A DNA stretch of 31,724 nt from BHER01 sp051652245 (GTDB taxonomy: Bacteria; Bacillota_I; Bacilli_A; Culicoidibacterales; Culicoidibacteraceae), in the NCBI GenBank assembly GCA_051652245.1, contig JBOFTV010000093.1, forward strand, positions 1 to 31,724, in the 5' to 3' direction. The position numbers and the translations under genes are program-made. Below, piece by piece: positions 16,227 to 24,771 of the stretch; within the stretch, counting starts at the first letter, position 1; the number at the start of each line of letters is the position of its first letter. Under the pieces are notes generated by a model. It was not told the DNA's origin. It saw only the letters and a program-made list of their open reading frames with translations, and did not search any database.

Positions 16227-17507
16227 TTACTTAAAATATGCTGCTAGTTTGTCTGTTGTGATTGTTGTTTGCTCTTTTGTTTGCAGGTCTTTGACCGTAA
16301 ATGTTTGACTTTCACTTTCTTGTTTTCCAATAATAATAATGTGTGTTGCTTCAAAGCGATCTGACATCTTAAAAAGCGATTTCATACTTTTAAGACCAAA
16401 ATTCATGTCAGCATTAATGGCTAAACTTCTTAATTTTTGTGTTATTTCAAGCGCAAAACATGCTGATATTTCAGCATCCAAATTACCGACAAAAACTTTA
16501 TTTGTATTCGTTGGAGGAAGCAAAACATGCTGCTCTTGTAGTGCTATAATTAGTCGTTCAATGCCCATACCAAATCCCATACCTGATTTATTTGGACCGC
16601 CATTTTCAGCTATTAAGCCATCATATCTTCCACCACCACAAAGTGACCCTGCTTTAGCAGATGTTGGATTATTGAGAACAATTTCAAACACTGTATTTGT
16701 ATAGTAGTCAAGCCCTCTTACTAGTGTATCGTCAATTTGGTAGCTGATGTTAAAATGCGTTAATAGCCGGTGTACTTCTTTGATGTAATGACTCGCACTT
16801 GGCGTTAAATACTGACTCATTTTAGGAGCATTTTTAATAGCTTCATGCTTGGCATCTACTTTGCAATCTAAAATTCTTAATGGATTTTTAATAAATCGCT
16901 GTTTACAATCCTCACATAATTCTGATAATACGGGGCTAAAATATTCTTGGAGCGCCTCACGATATGCTAACCTTGAACTACTATCTCCCAATGAATTTAT
17001 TTTAACCGTATAGTCTTTAATGCCAATTTTGGCTAAAAAAGTGACCGCAAATAAAATTACTTCGACATCCACAGTAGGATCTTTATCCCCAAAAACCTCG
17101 ACACCAAATTGGTGATGCTGGCGATAACGCCCCATTTGGGCACGTTCATAGCGAAAATGGGGGCTAATATAGTAGAACTTATTGTATTCACCTTCAGAAA
17201 ATAATTTATTTTCAATATATGAGCGAACAATTGTTGCTGTACTTTCAGGTTTTAAAGCCAGCTTTCGCCCCTTTTTATCTTCAAAAGCATACATCTCTTT
17301 GGAAACAATATCACTTGTTTCTCCTACTCCACGGGCAAATAATTCAATCTTTTCAAACATTGGCGTTCGCATCTCACCATATTGATATATTTTTGTTAAT
17401 TTACGCACATGACTCTCAATATAATGCCAATACGCAATCGCATCACCAAAAATATCTTGCGTGCCTCTAGGCTTTTGCATTTTATTCATATTTTTTTCAT
17501 CAAGCAA
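16227..17507 (-). CDS. hisS: Histidyl-tRNA synthetase
   Basis: Class II synthetase charging tRNA-His. The N-terminus has KPRGTQDIFGD (motif around the HisRS start), then FRYERAQMGRYRQHHQFGVE (motif 2), RGLDYYTNTVFEI (HisA motif) and GGGRYDGL, and a C-terminal anticodon-binding domain from about 330. The start is uncertain: TTG at 17505-17507 is 12 bases from AAGGAGG, while ATG at 17489 and 17480 are much farther. A perfect inverted repeat lies between the ribosome site and these ATGs. The coordinates use the TTG start; the enzyme core is unaffected. It lies 23 bases after dtd and is the last gene of the run; aspS, its usual partner in Bacillus, is absent. Confidence 0.95.
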   Translation of the reverse strand: MLDEKNMNKMQKPRGTQDIFGDAIAYWHYIESHVRKLTKIYQYGEMRTPMFEKIELFARGVGETSDIVSKEMYAFEDKKGRKLALKPESTATIVRSYIENKLFSEGEYNKFYYISPHFRYERAQMGRYRQHHQFGVEVFGDKDPTVDVEVILFAVTFLAKIGIKDYTVKINSLGDSSSRLAYREALQEYFSPVLSELCEDCKQRFIKNPLRILDCKVDAKHEAIKNAPKMSQYLTPSASHYIKEVHRLLTHFNISYQIDDTLVRGLDYYTNTVFEIVLNNPTSAKAGSLCGGGRYDGLIAENGGPNKSGMGFGMGIERLIIALQEQHVLLPPTNTNKVFVGNLDAEISACFALEITQKLRSLAINADMNFGLKSMKSLFKMSDRFEATHIIIIGKQESESQTFTVKDLQTKEQTTITTDKLAAYFK

Positions 17508-17516
17508 GTTGCTTGA
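17500..17516 (-). promoter_or_regulatory. Hairpin over the hisS start region
   Basis: TCAAGC-AACTT-GCTTGA on the minus strand is a perfect 6-bp stem with a 5-base loop. It falls 3 bases after the AAGGAGG ribosome site (17520-17526) and covers the TTG start candidate. No T-box elements are present. It may affect initiation on hisS, but this is inference. Confidence 0.45.
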
Positions 17517-17530
17517 CTTCCTCCTTTATC

Positions 17531-17977
17531 TTATAGCGTTTCTGAGTCGAGTAAAATTGTAACTGGACCATCATTAGTTGAACTGATTAGCATATCTGCT
17601 CCAAAAACACCTTTTTCTACTACAATTTCCTTGTTTTGACAGTAAGTGCAAAAATATTCGTAAAGCTGTTGTGCTTCTGTTGGTACCAGTGCGCCAGTAA
17701 ATGAGGGGCGTCGCCCTTTTTTAAGATCAGCATACAACGTAAATTGAGAAACTGCTAACATTTTTTGGTTAGCAACATCAAAAGCTTCATTCATTTTTCC
17801 ATTTTCATCTGCGAAAAGACGTAAACTTAATATCTTTTCTGCTACTTTTTCTACTGTTTTCACAGTATCCATTTTACCAAATCCAATATACAATAAAAAT
17901 CCTGATTGGATTTGTCCAACTATTTGTTGCTCTACTCTAACTGTTGCACCTTGGACTCTTTGCATAACAACACGCAT
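17531..17977 (-). CDS. dtd: D-aminoacyl-tRNA deacylase
   Basis: 148 residues, full length. It removes D-amino acids (and misattached glycine) from tRNA. Family signatures are SQFTLYAD at 77-84, GRRPSFTGAL at 88-97 and NDGPVTILLDS at 135-145, which contains the Gly-cisPro element that rejects L-amino acids. It is 15 bases downstream of rel, the order conserved in Bacilli, so charging quality control is made together with the stringent-response enzyme and HisRS. Confidence 0.97.
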   Translation of the reverse strand: MRVVMQRVQGATVRVEQQIVGQIQSGFLLYIGFGKMDTVKTVEKVAEKILSLRLFADENGKMNEAFDVANQKMLAVSQFTLYADLKKGRRPSFTGALVPTEAQQLYEYFCTYCQNKEIVVEKGVFGADMLISSTNDGPVTILLDSETL

Positions 17978-17992
17978 CTTTTACTAACCTCC

Positions 17993-20239
17993 TTATATAT
18001 TCATTCTTACAACTTCATAGACTTCTGGGACCTTTTTAATTGCAACAAATATTTTGGCTAGGTGGTCAGTATCCTGAGCTGTTAGTAATATTTTAGTATA
18101 TACCATATTATCAGGCTCAACTTTTGATTGAATATCCACAATATCAGTATTTATTTTATAGAGTGACTGTAATAGCTCACTTAATAGACCTTTACGATCA
18201 AAAGACATTACTTTTAGTGGTACAATATATTTTGTTGTTGGTAAGTCCTGTACCCAAACAACATCAATATGTCGTTCTTTCTCCTTTTCTGCCTGGGGAC
18301 ATTCTAAGCGGTGAACAACAATTCCATGTCCTTTAGAAACGTAGCCAACAAGCATGTCTCCGGGTATTGGTGAGCAACATTTTGCTAATGAAATTCGAAC
18401 ATTGGTTGATCCTGAAATCTCAACAATATTGTTGCCCTTCTTGCTTAGTTTTTCCTTTTGTTGTTGCGAAACCGTTTCTATTTTATGGGCATCCTCGATT
18501 TCAATTTCTTCGTTGCCGATGTGATGAAAATCAAGCAGCCGATTAATCATTGTTTTAGCACCAATAACATTTTGGCCAATCGATGCATACATCTCGTCAA
18601 TGTTTTGAAAGGCAAACCGCTCCAAAATAAAATCTAATCCTTCTTCATTGAACAGCATCTCAATTTGGTAGTCCATTTGATCAAGCATCTGATTAAGCAT
18701 TTCTTTTCCTTTAGCAACATTTTCTTCGCGTCGTTCTTTTTTAAAATAGGCACGGATTTTGGATTTTGCATGTGAGCTTGTTGCTACTCTTAACCATGAT
18801 TCCGATGGCTTTATTGTCTGTGAAGTTAGAATTTCAACGATGTCTCCTAATTTAATTTCATATGAAATTGGAACCATCCTATTATTTACCTTTGCACCAA
18901 TCATTCGATGACCAACTTGCGTATGAATCTTATAAGCAAAATCAATTGGTGTGGCACCTTTTGACAGCTGATAAACATCCCCTGATGGCGTAAAGGCAAA
19001 AACAGTTGCATCAAAAATATCATGTTTAACATGATCAATAAAATCATTAGCACTATTTTCATTATTTTCAGACAAATTAATGACCTCTTCTAGATCTTGG
19101 AAGATTTTTAGTTCACTTTGAATTTTATCAAGCTGCTTGGGGTTACTAACTGACTTGCCTTCTTTATAAGCCCAATGTGCTGCAACTCCATATTCTGCAA
19201 TATAATCCATTTCATACGTTCGAATTTGAATTTCAAAAATATTTCCTTTCACACCAAAAACAGTCGTATGCAGTGATTGGTAGCCATTTGTCTTGGGCAC
19301 GGCAATATAATCTTTTATTCTTTTAGGCATCGGTGTAAAAACATTATGAATGTAACCAAGGGTTCCATAACAATCAGTAATTGTATCAGTTAAAATCCTA
19401 ATCGCAAGTAAATCGTAAATATCTGAAAATGTTGCCTGATTTTTCTTGATTTTATTATACATACTATAGACACTCTTTACTCGACCTTTTATCGTATATG
19501 AAATATTGTGTGAACGAAGAGTGTAAGAAATTTTCTCAACCATTCCATCTAATGACTCTTGTCGATCCATTCGGTTTTTCTCAATTTTTTCAAGTGTTTG
19601 ATTATAGGCATCTGGATTAAGCACAGAAAAAGACAAATCTTCTAATTCTGATTTAATTTTAAACATCCCTAATCGATGAGCAAGTGGTGCTAAAATATCA
19701 ATCGTCTCCTGCGCAATTTGCTTCTGCTTCTCCTCCCGTAGAAAAAAAATCGTCCGCATATTATGTAAGCGATCCGCTAATTTAACAATCACAACACGCA
19801 CATCTTTTACCATCGCAAGCATCAGTTTTTGATAATTATCGTTTGACGTTTCACTACGTGATGCCTTTGTTTTATTATAGGCTAGCTGATCAAGTTTTGT
19901 CACACCATCAACAAGCTTTCTAACTGTTGCCCCAAATAATTTGTCTAAATCATCCAATGTTACTTCTGTATCTTCGACAACATCATGTAAAAGACCGGCA
20001 GCTATGACCTCAGGTGCTGCATTAAGCTCTGCTAAAATATAGGCAACTTGGAGCGGGTGTAGGATAAAAGGCTGTCCTGATTTTCTAATTTGGCTTTTAT
20101 GTGCCCGCTCTGCAACACTATAAGCACTATTAATTAATTCAATATCCGCATCTTCTGTTAAATATGTTTTAACTTTTATAATCAAATCGGCTAGTGTATA
20201 ATTTGTTGGCTCTTTTTTCACTGCTTTGTGTACTGGCAT
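17993..20239 (-). CDS. rel: Bifunctional (p)ppGpp synthetase/hydrolase Rel
   Basis: 748 residues. The N-terminal HD hydrolase domain has HKSQIRKSGQPFILHP and HDVVEDT (His85, Asp86, Glu89, Asp90), so the ppGpp-degrading site looks intact. The synthetase domain (about 230-370) has GRVKSVYSMYNKIKK, YDLLAIRILT and TNGYQSLHT; TGS is at about 405-465 (VFAFTPSGDVYQL), and an ACT domain lies at the C-terminus. Having both activities makes it the long Rel type of Firmicutes rather than RelA or SpoT. The start ATG lies 2 bases after the apt stop with only a weak ribosome site, so it probably depends on translation of apt. Confidence 0.96.
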   Translation of the reverse strand: MPVHKAVKKEPTNYTLADLIIKVKTYLTEDADIELINSAYSVAERAHKSQIRKSGQPFILHPLQVAYILAELNAAPEVIAAGLLHDVVEDTEVTLDDLDKLFGATVRKLVDGVTKLDQLAYNKTKASRSETSNDNYQKLMLAMVKDVRVVIVKLADRLHNMRTIFFLREEKQKQIAQETIDILAPLAHRLGMFKIKSELEDLSFSVLNPDAYNQTLEKIEKNRMDRQESLDGMVEKISYTLRSHNISYTIKGRVKSVYSMYNKIKKNQATFSDIYDLLAIRILTDTITDCYGTLGYIHNVFTPMPKRIKDYIAVPKTNGYQSLHTTVFGVKGNIFEIQIRTYEMDYIAEYGVAAHWAYKEGKSVSNPKQLDKIQSELKIFQDLEEVINLSENNENSANDFIDHVKHDIFDATVFAFTPSGDVYQLSKGATPIDFAYKIHTQVGHRMIGAKVNNRMVPISYEIKLGDIVEILTSQTIKPSESWLRVATSSHAKSKIRAYFKKERREENVAKGKEMLNQMLDQMDYQIEMLFNEEGLDFILERFAFQNIDEMYASIGQNVIGAKTMINRLLDFHHIGNEEIEIEDAHKIETVSQQQKEKLSKKGNNIVEISGSTNVRISLAKCCSPIPGDMLVGYVSKGHGIVVHRLECPQAEKEKERHIDVVWVQDLPTTKYIVPLKVMSFDRKGLLSELLQSLYKINTDIVDIQSKVEPDNMVYTKILLTAQDTDHLAKIFVAIKKVPEVYEVVRMNI

Positions 20240-20241
20240 TT

Positions 20242-20754
20242 TTAGTATTCCATTAGCGACATTACTGGATATCCCAACAGCAAGTCCCTTCCTTTTAGCT
20301 CTAATAATTCAATTAAAAATGCGGCCCCAACAACAACACCGCCTAAAGATTCAATAAGTTTAACTGTAGCTTCCATTGTTCCACCCGTTGCTAATAAATC
20401 ATCGACAATTAATATTCTTTGTCCCGGGGTAATTGCATCTCTGTGGATTGCTAACCGATTTGTTCCATATTCTAATTTGTATTCATATTCAACTGTTTCC
20501 CGGGGTAATTTCCCCGGTTTTCTAACGGGAATAAACCCCACTCCCATTGCATATGCTACAGGACATCCAAAAATAAATCCTCTTGCTTCTGGACCAACAA
20601 CTAAATCAACACCTAGTTTTGTGGCAAACCCAACAAATTGATTCGTTGCATGTTTAAATGCTGCTCCATCATTCATCAATGGTGTTATATCCCTAAAAAT
20701 AATTCCTTCTTTAGGAAAATTTGGTACCTTTGCAATATATTCTTTTAAATTCAT
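20242..20754 (-). CDS. apt: Adenine phosphoribosyltransferase
   Basis: 170 residues. It makes AMP from adenine and PRPP. The PRPP-binding loop ILIVDDLLATGGT is at 114-126, and N-terminal FPKEGIIFRDITPLM and GPEARGFIFG are APT signatures. Length is normal. It lies between recJ and rel as in Bacilli, so purine salvage is made together with the enzyme that consumes GTP/GDP for alarmone synthesis. A 35-base gap separates it from recJ. Confidence 0.97.
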   Translation of the reverse strand: MNLKEYIAKVPNFPKEGIIFRDITPLMNDGAAFKHATNQFVGFATKLGVDLVVGPEARGFIFGCPVAYAMGVGFIPVRKPGKLPRETVEYEYKLEYGTNRLAIHRDAITPGQRILIVDDLLATGGTMEATVKLIESLGGVVVGAAFLIELLELKGRDLLLGYPVMSLMEY

Positions 20755-20789
20755 TGAATATCCTCTTTTCTCTTATTATGTCGCTTTCA

Positions 20790-22946
20790 CTATTCTATTT
20801 TCTCTTGATAATCTAATATATATTTATAAAATATATCAACCGGATCAAATAAAATCATATTGCGAATTTTCAGCCATGAACCCAGATTTTGATAGTAGAC
20901 AGACTGCTCTAAGCTAAGCTTCTTCTGGTTTTCTAGAAAATTGCAAGTATCGCCTTTAATTATAACAAAATTTAGCTCAAAAAACACGTTAATAATGTAT
21001 AAAAAAATCGATTTAGGAATTTTCTTTTGATATAGTTCCAAATAAAGTTGAACGTCGGTTAAATTTATCGATTTGTGCTTATGCATAAATTTATAAACAT
21101 AGGAAAATACGTGTTTTTCAATTGTTGCTGCATAGATGAACTCTTGCTCATTTTTAATTGGGACTAAATATAATTTAGCTATTTCTGGTGCTTGTAGCTG
21201 CTGGTTAAAAGCATTAATATCGATCGGTATTTCCGTAATTTTATAGCCCTCATTACTTAATTCAAGCGGTGTTTTGTGGTATTTAATATTTCTGTAATCA
21301 AAAATTTGCTTATGTGTTGATTCGATATCAACTAATAAATATTGCAGTTTTTCAATTCCGTTGAAATGATTTTTCTGGCATTGAATAATTAAATTTATTG
21401 TAGCATAGATTGCTATTTTATCTAGTAGTTCTGCTTGGAAGAAGCAGATAATTACATATTTTTTCTTCTCTTGTTCAATTGTTAATTTGAGGTGTTTTTG
21501 GTCTTTCCCTAATATTTGCATATCTATAATTTTAACATCTTTTACACCAATATGAAAAGATTTATTATTTTCTCCATATGGTTCAAATTGCTCTTGCTTG
21601 GTTAAAAATGTTTGGTTTAGGTCGCTCATTTGCATCCAAGCATCTACTAAAAGTGGGAGTTTTAGTTTATTTACCGGGATTTTTTTGATAATTCTTGCAT
21701 TATAGGCATCTAAGCTTGATTTAGCAGCTTCAAGTTTCCCACATTCGATACTTAAGCCACCTGCATAACTATGTCCACCAGATTTAATTAGTGTCTTTTT
21801 AAGGTCATCTAAGCAGTGCTTGACACTATATGGTCCAAATGCCCTCGCTGATCCAACTAACTCATCTTGATTATTTTGATTTGTTGTCACTAGTATGACG
21901 GGCCGAGAAATTTCTTGCATTATTTTTTGTGCCACAATTCCCAAAACACCCTGATGCCAATTATTGCCACAAGCAAAATAAAAACCACGACCACGATCAT
22001 TTCTAGCGTCTTCAAGAATTTCTGCTTGAATTGTTTGTGTCATCATCTTTCTTTGCGCGTTAATTTCATCAAAGACAATGATTTTCTCCTTAATTAATTC
22101 ACTATTATCCATAAGCATTGTCTCAACAACTAAGTTAGCGTCCGCAAGTCGCCCCACTGCATTTAATCGTGGAATAATTTGAAAACTTAGTTCATCACTT
22201 TTCAAGGTATCTATTTTTAAATGTGTTAAAAAAGCACTGATTAACAGGATCGGTGTTTTTCTCATTTTTTGATATCCATTATAGGTTATTGCGCGGTTAA
22301 AAGGTATATCCAATGGCATCATATCAGCAAGCGTTGCTAGCGTGCACAACTGCAAGAATTCATCAGCTAATTGCTTATCCTTTTGCTTGCGTAAGAGGAA
22401 TTTTGCTAAGATAAAGGCAACTGCTGCCCCACAAATTTCTGTTGTATTTATGACATCGTCTAATTTCGGATGGAGAATATGTGTTGCACAAGGCAATGTA
22501 TCTCCTGTCTCATGATGATCTGTAATAATTACATCTATTTTGTTGTCTATTGCTTCTTGAACAACATTGACTGCTGCAATTCCATTATCGACAGTTATAA
22601 TTAACTTCACTTTTTCATTAAGTTGCTGCAAAATATTTAATGATATACCATAGCCGTCAATGAATCGATCCGGAATAACATATGAAACATCAGCTTGTAT
22701 TTTAGTCAACGTTTTTACTAAAATAGCAGTCCCCGTCATACCATCCACATCATAATCACCACAGATACAAATTTTATTCCCTTTTTCGATATGTGTTAAA
22801 ATCGTTTGCTCAATGGCTAACAATTTTTCTTCTGAAAATTGTGTTTGCTCGATTAGCTCAATGTTAGGTTTTAATAAAATATTGCGGTTTATTTTAGTTG
22901 TTGGTTCATCATTAGCATTCTGCCAATTAAATTTAGCTGCTAGCAT
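20790..22946 (-). CDS. recJ: Single-stranded-DNA-specific exonuclease RecJ
   Basis: 718 residues from the chosen start. 5'-3' exonuclease of the DHH phosphoesterase family: GDYDVDG at 63-69, VDNG at 119-122, DHH at 143-145, HP at about 159, then a DHHA1 domain with GGHSYAGG near residue 395, an OB fold, and a long C-terminal extension with no motif I recognise, like other Firmicutes RecJ. The ATG at 22944-22946 has AGGAGGT 6 bases upstream; the frame is open 20 codons further up without a ribosome site, so the longer form is rejected. An 82-base gap with a hairpin separates it from comN. Confidence 0.94.
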   Translation of the reverse strand: MLAAKFNWQNANDEPTTKINRNILLKPNIELIEQTQFSEEKLLAIEQTILTHIEKGNKICICGDYDVDGMTGTAILVKTLTKIQADVSYVIPDRFIDGYGISLNILQQLNEKVKLIITVDNGIAAVNVVQEAIDNKIDVIITDHHETGDTLPCATHILHPKLDDVINTTEICGAAVAFILAKFLLRKQKDKQLADEFLQLCTLATLADMMPLDIPFNRAITYNGYQKMRKTPILLISAFLTHLKIDTLKSDELSFQIIPRLNAVGRLADANLVVETMLMDNSELIKEKIIVFDEINAQRKMMTQTIQAEILEDARNDRGRGFYFACGNNWHQGVLGIVAQKIMQEISRPVILVTTNQNNQDELVGSARAFGPYSVKHCLDDLKKTLIKSGGHSYAGGLSIECGKLEAAKSSLDAYNARIIKKIPVNKLKLPLLVDAWMQMSDLNQTFLTKQEQFEPYGENNKSFHIGVKDVKIIDMQILGKDQKHLKLTIEQEKKKYVIICFFQAELLDKIAIYATINLIIQCQKNHFNGIEKLQYLLVDIESTHKQIFDYRNIKYHKTPLELSNEGYKITEIPIDINAFNQQLQAPEIAKLYLVPIKNEQEFIYAATIEKHVFSYVYKFMHKHKSINLTDVQLYLELYQKKIPKSIFLYIINVFFELNFVIIKGDTCNFLENQKKLSLEQSVYYQNLGSWLKIRNMILFDPVDIFYKYILDYQEKIE

Positions 22947-22974
22947 CAATATACCTCCTGTTAGATAATTTAAA

Positions 22975-23005
22975 TGGAAGGCATACAATAAATTGTACCC
23001 TTCCA
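22975..23005 (-). terminator. Hairpin between comN and recJ (weak terminator or RNA stability element)
   Basis: On the minus strand TGGAAGG pairs with CCTTCCA, extended inward by TACAA/TTGTA across a single bulge, with loop TTTA. It is followed only by TTTAAATT rather than a clean U-run, so full termination is doubtful; partial read-through or protection from 3' decay is more likely. It is the only strong hairpin I found between rimP and hisS other than those at the hisS and rbfA starts. Confidence 0.5.
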
Positions 23006-23028
23006 CTGTTAAAAATAGTATGTTATAC

Positions 23029-23304
23029 TTAAATTAAATTACTAAAAATTTGATGCAATGATTCTTCTTTTGCATGAAAAATATTTTCTAGTCGTAAGTA
23101 ATCAATAATTTCGCCATAGGTTAAATTTAAAACATCTGAGGTGATTTCATGTAAGAACAACGGGACTTTTTTCCATTTTGAACGAATCAAATAGTCCCTT
23201 AATACGGTTATTGTTACATCAGAGTAACCAGCCGAATGAAAGTCATTGACTTTACATACGAGTAAAAACTCAAATTGTTCCATAAACTCATTACTTATTT
23301 TCAT
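23029..23304 (-). CDS. comN: ComN-like post-transcriptional regulator family protein
   Basis: 91 residues. The segment from residue 27, with VTITVLRDYL, RSKWKK, LFLHEITSDVLNLTYGEIIDYLRLE, matches what I recall of the small Firmicutes family typified by Bacillus ComN/YrzD (Tyr-x-x-Val-Thr, Lys-Trp-Lys, His-Glu-Ile-x-Ser-Asp). In Bacillus ComN affects comE operon mRNA and cell-pole/division-site processes; its function here is unknown. Position supports the call: in Bacillus it also lies between yajC and recJ. It overlaps the 3' end of yajC by 14 bases. No membrane segment. The secDF and spoVB genes that often follow are missing. Confidence 0.7.
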   Translation of the reverse strand: MKISNEFMEQFEFLLVCKVNDFHSAGYSDVTITVLRDYLIRSKWKKVPLFLHEITSDVLNLTYGEIIDYLRLENIFHAKEESLHQIFSNLI

Positions 23305-23590
23305 CCTCTATTACCCCTTTGTCTTCAACGTCCTCTGTTTGCATTCTGACGATTGCATCTTTTCGAAATTTTATTAGTTGTCCATCAATCATTTTTAATG
23401 TAATCGTCTGGTCATCCATTGATTGGATTTCACCATAAATACCCGCTGTTGTAATAACTTTATTGCCCGCACAGAGGTTGCTTTGAAACGATTCTAAAAC
23501 TACCCTCTGCTTTTTATTTGGACGAATAATGACAAAATACATCATAACGAATAAAAATAACGGAAATAACAAAAAAGATATTGCTTCCAT
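23291..23590 (-). CDS. yajC: YajC family Sec translocon accessory protein
   Basis: 99 residues. One N-terminal membrane helix (about 3-23, SFLLFPLFLFVMMYFVIIRP) is followed by the family signature RPNKKQR and a small cytoplasmic domain with GNKVITTAGIYGEI. YajC associates with SecDF and the SecYEG channel. Here no secD/secF is adjacent. The C-terminal tail is acidic. It is 27 bases downstream of tgt, the standard tgt-yajC pairing. Confidence 0.95.
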   Translation of the reverse strand: MEAISFLLFPLFLFVMMYFVIIRPNKKQRVVLESFQSNLCAGNKVITTAGIYGEIQSMDDQTITLKMIDGQLIKFRKDAIVRMQTEDVEDKGVIEDENK

Positions 23591-23617
23591 AATAATTTTC
23601 CCACCTTTTAATTTTTT

Positions 23618-24757
23618 TTAGAAGCCTGCATGATTTTCAGTATTTAAGCCATACTTTTCAAAAAAAGCTAGCTTAAAGTCCATTAGGCGATCTTCCATGA
23701 TTGCCAATCTTACATCTTCCATTAATTTTAATAAAAATCTTGTGTTGTGGATGCTTGTGAGTCGCATGCCAAATGTTTCTTCACACTTAATCAGATGCCT
23801 AACATAAGATTTTGTGTAATTTTTACAGGCATAGCAATCACAGGAGTCATCAATTGGTGTAAAGTCCTCGGCAAATTGTAAATTTTTCAAATTCTTTCGA
23901 CCTGTTGATGTCATAACGGTTCCATTTCTTGCAATTCTAGTTGATAGAACACAATCAAACATATCTATCCCATGAATTGCCCCCATTATAAGTGCATCGG
24001 GTGAGCCCACCCCCATTAAGTATCTTGGCTTATTTTGCGGTAAAATTGGATTTAAGTGCTCTAGTACATTATACATTATTTCCTTTGGTTCTCCTACAGA
24101 TAATCCACCAATTGAATAGCCGGGGAAATCTAAAGTCATCAGCTCTTTGGCGCTTTGCGTGCGCAAATCTAAATACTCACCACCTTGGACAATACCAAAT
24201 AGCCCTTGCTCGTCTTTTCGCTTATGTGCTTTTAAACCACGTTCTGCCCATCTTGTTGTCCGCTCAATTGAACTTTTAACATATTCATATGTTGCCGGAT
24301 ATGGTGGACACTCATCAAATGACATCATAATATCTGAGCCTAAATTATTTTGAATTTCAATTGCTTTTTCTGGACTTAAAAATAATTTCGAGCCATTGAT
24401 ATGATGTCGAAATGTGACACCCTCTTCCTCAATTTTACGAAGATTACTTAAGCTAAATACCTGAAAGCCGCCTGAATCTGTCAAAATAGCCTGGTTCCAG
24501 TTCATAAATTTATGTAATCCGCCAGCTTTTTTAATTATTTCATCACCTGGTCGCAGCCATAGATGATAGGTATTACTCAAAATTACTTGACTTTTTGCTT
24601 CCACAAGCTCTTCAGGGGAAAGTGTTTTAACTGTTGCAAGTGTTCCAACGGGCATAAACATGGGCGTGTAATAGACACCATGTGGTGTGTAAAGCTTACC
24701 TGCTCTTGCACCCGTTTGCTTGCAGACATGTAATAATTCATACCTTATTGGTTCCAT
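23618..24757 (-). CDS. tgt: tRNA-guanine transglycosylase
   Basis: 379 residues. It exchanges guanine-34 for a queuine precursor in GUN-anticodon tRNAs. The general-acid Asp94 lies in LTDSGGFQVFSL, the nucleophile is Asp268 in GIDMFDCV, and the zinc ligands are Cys306, Cys308, Cys311 and His337. The motif after the nucleophile reads LSTRIARNGT where PTR is usual, a mild change. The ATG at 24757 is chosen because AAAGGAG lies 8 bases before it; a GTG three codons earlier overlaps that ribosome site. It starts 14 bases after the HAD gene. No other queuosine gene is in the window. Confidence 0.96.
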   Translation of the reverse strand: MEPIRYELLHVCKQTGARAGKLYTPHGVYYTPMFMPVGTLATVKTLSPEELVEAKSQVILSNTYHLWLRPGDEIIKKAGGLHKFMNWNQAILTDSGGFQVFSLSNLRKIEEEGVTFRHHINGSKLFLSPEKAIEIQNNLGSDIMMSFDECPPYPATYEYVKSSIERTTRWAERGLKAHKRKDEQGLFGIVQGGEYLDLRTQSAKELMTLDFPGYSIGGLSVGEPKEIMYNVLEHLNPILPQNKPRYLMGVGSPDALIMGAIHGIDMFDCVLSTRIARNGTVMTSTGRKNLKNLQFAEDFTPIDDSCDCYACKNYTKSYVRHLIKCEETFGMRLTSIHNTRFLLKLMEDVRLAIMEDRLMDFKLAFFEKYGLNTENHAGF

Positions 24758-24771
24758 AGTACCCACTCCTT

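Noticed and set aside
17500..17530. T-box leader before hisS
   Set aside because: Only 23 bases separate dtd and hisS and no T-box sequence or specifier stem is present.
22947..23006. RecJ starting 20 codons upstream
   Set aside because: No ribosome site there, and the AGGAGGT site is placed correctly for the ATG at 22946; the extra codons overlap the intergenic hairpin.
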